Shown here: piece by piece, positions 63,374 through 64,000 of the stretch
Position numbering within the stretch: the first letter of the stretch is position 1
Layout: every line of letters begins with the position of its first letter
Assembly: GCF_018398425.1 (NCBI RefSeq)
Contig: NZ_JADPMV010000001.1
Span: forward strand, 1 to 64,000
Source: Pseudomonas lalucatii
Lineage (GTDB): Bacteria > Pseudomonadota > Gammaproteobacteria > Pseudomonadales > Pseudomonadaceae
Reading direction: 5' to 3'
Length of the DNA: 64,000 nt
Translations under genes and position numbers: made by a program
The notes under the pieces: model-generated
What the model saw: only the letters and a program-made list of their open reading frames with translations
Told to the model about the DNA's origin: nothing
Databases searched by the model: none

Positions 63374-63493
63374 TGATTCAGGCTCCGAGGCAGCTCGCAG
63401 GGGTGAGCTGGATGCTGGCCAAAATAGAGGCTTGTCAGCGTTCAGGAAAACGATAAATATTGATCACTGCTTTCAATAAGGTTGAATTCTGTG

Positions 63494-64000
63494 ATGCGTG
63501 ACCTGCCCATAGCCTTGCTGCGCACCTTCGTGGTGGTCGCCGAGACGCTCAACCTGACCACCGCGGCGGCGCGCCTGCACCGCGCGCCCTCGACCATCAG
63601 CATGCAGCTCGGCCGCCTGGAGGAACTGGTCTCGGCCGAACTGCTGCAGCGCGGCCAGTACGGCGTCAGGCTGACCCCGGCTGGCGAGCAGCTGAAGTCC
63701 TGCGCCCCGCAGCTGTTGAACCTGCATGACCGCATCCTCGGTACCTTCCAGCATGCCGAGGTGGGGGGCCAGGTGCGCTTCGGCACCCACGACCAGTACG
63801 CCACCCGCAGCCTCACGCCGCTGCTGGAGGCCTTCGTGTTGAGCTATCCCGAGGCCAGCCTGGAGGTGGTCTGCGACCATCGTCCCGAACACCTGGCGGC
63901 GCTGGTGGCCGATGGCAAGTTGGACCTGGCCCTGGTGGAGATGCCGGCCTCGTCCACGGGCGGCCGCCGGCTGTTTCGCGACGAGCTGGTGTGGGTGGGC
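63494..64000 (+). CDS. LysR-family transcriptional regulator (5' part, cut by the window end)
   Basis: The first 169 codons of a LysR regulator. Residues 1-60 are the winged helix-turn-helix (LLRTFVVVAETLNLTTAAARLHRAPSTISMQLGRLEELV), followed by the start of the co-inducer domain (VRFGTHDQYATRSLTPLLEAFVLSYPEASLEV). The frame stays open to the last base, so the 3' end lies outside. It probably controls the divergent MFS gene; the 120-bp AT-rich gap between them should hold its operator. Confidence 0.9.
   Translation, partial: MRDLPIALLRTFVVVAETLNLTTAAARLHRAPSTISMQLGRLEELVSAELLQRGQYGVRLTPAGEQLKSCAPQLLNLHDRILGTFQHAEVGGQVRFGTHDQYATRSLTPLLEAFVLSYPEASLEVVCDHRPEHLAALVADGKLDLALVEMPASSTGGRRLFRDELVWVG

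Noticed and set aside
1..64000. CRISPR array, prophage, insertion sequence or toxin-antitoxin system
   Set aside because: No regularly spaced direct repeats, no transposase, integrase or phage-like genes, and no small overlapping toxin-antitoxin gene pair was seen.

Overview
The window is a high-GC Pseudomonas chromosome segment. Individual proteins (OprF, SigX, CmaX/CrfX/CmpX, ThrH, PpsA with its regulatory protein PpsR) and the gene order from cysH through oprF, nitrate assimilation and acnB to miaE recall the P. aeruginosa / P. alcaligenes branch. This comparison is from memory, not from a database search. No tRNA, rRNA, CRISPR, phage or transposase gene was seen. Nearly all the sequence is ordinary core-genome coding DNA.

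Layout. 1-6.7 kb: queD, a membrane-anchored catalase-like protein next to a di-haem RoxA-like cytochrome c, two small conserved proteins and uppP. 6.7-15.4 kb: cysH, thrH, pabB and two tandem MalT-type LuxR regulators that overlap by four bases. 15.4-18.5 kb: a compact set of a retropepsin-like protease, a 7TM/transglutaminase-like protein and an ATP-grasp glutamate-ligase-like enzyme. 18.7-27 kb: the complete 2-methylcitrate (propionate) operon prpR-prpB-prpC-acnD-prpF-prpD. 27-31.6 kb: divergent ppsR and ppsA, then an alpha/beta hydrolase. 31.9-36.3 kb: rraA and the envelope-stress cluster cmaX-crfX-cmpX-sigX-oprF. 36.4-56.8 kb: a nitrate/nitrite assimilation region with nirB-nirD-nasC-cobA, a PP2C-kinase fusion, the MFS transporter nasA, an ABC nitrate transporter nrtA-nrtB-nrtD, and the regulators nasS-nasT. 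Unrelated metabolic genes and a LexA-box locus sit among them. 56.9-64 kb: acnB, a DUF1289 protein, a UspA protein, miaE, an MFS transporter and a divergent LysR gene cut by the window end.

The most coherent regulatory structure is in the nitrate region. Four promoters (nirB, nasA, nrtA, nasS) match the sigma-54 -24/-12 element with exact GG-N10-GC spacing. The first three are followed at once by a leader holding a hexaloop hairpin (A at loop position 1, G at position 4, as in ANTAR-protein targets), then a hairpin that begins with the shared word GACAAAGRCGTC and in at least two cases looks like a terminator. With nasT (ANTAR antiterminator) and nasS (nitrate sensor) encoded nearby, this predicts two gates: NtrC/sigma-54 for nitrogen limitation and NasS-NasT antitermination for nitrate. 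Other non-coding signals are a phased pair of palindromic operators flanking the prpR promoter, a near-consensus SOS box between two uncharacterised genes, a perfect 19-bp inverted repeat, two copies of a GTAGGGTGGA-type intergenic repeat, and a long-range inverted repeat upstream of acnB.
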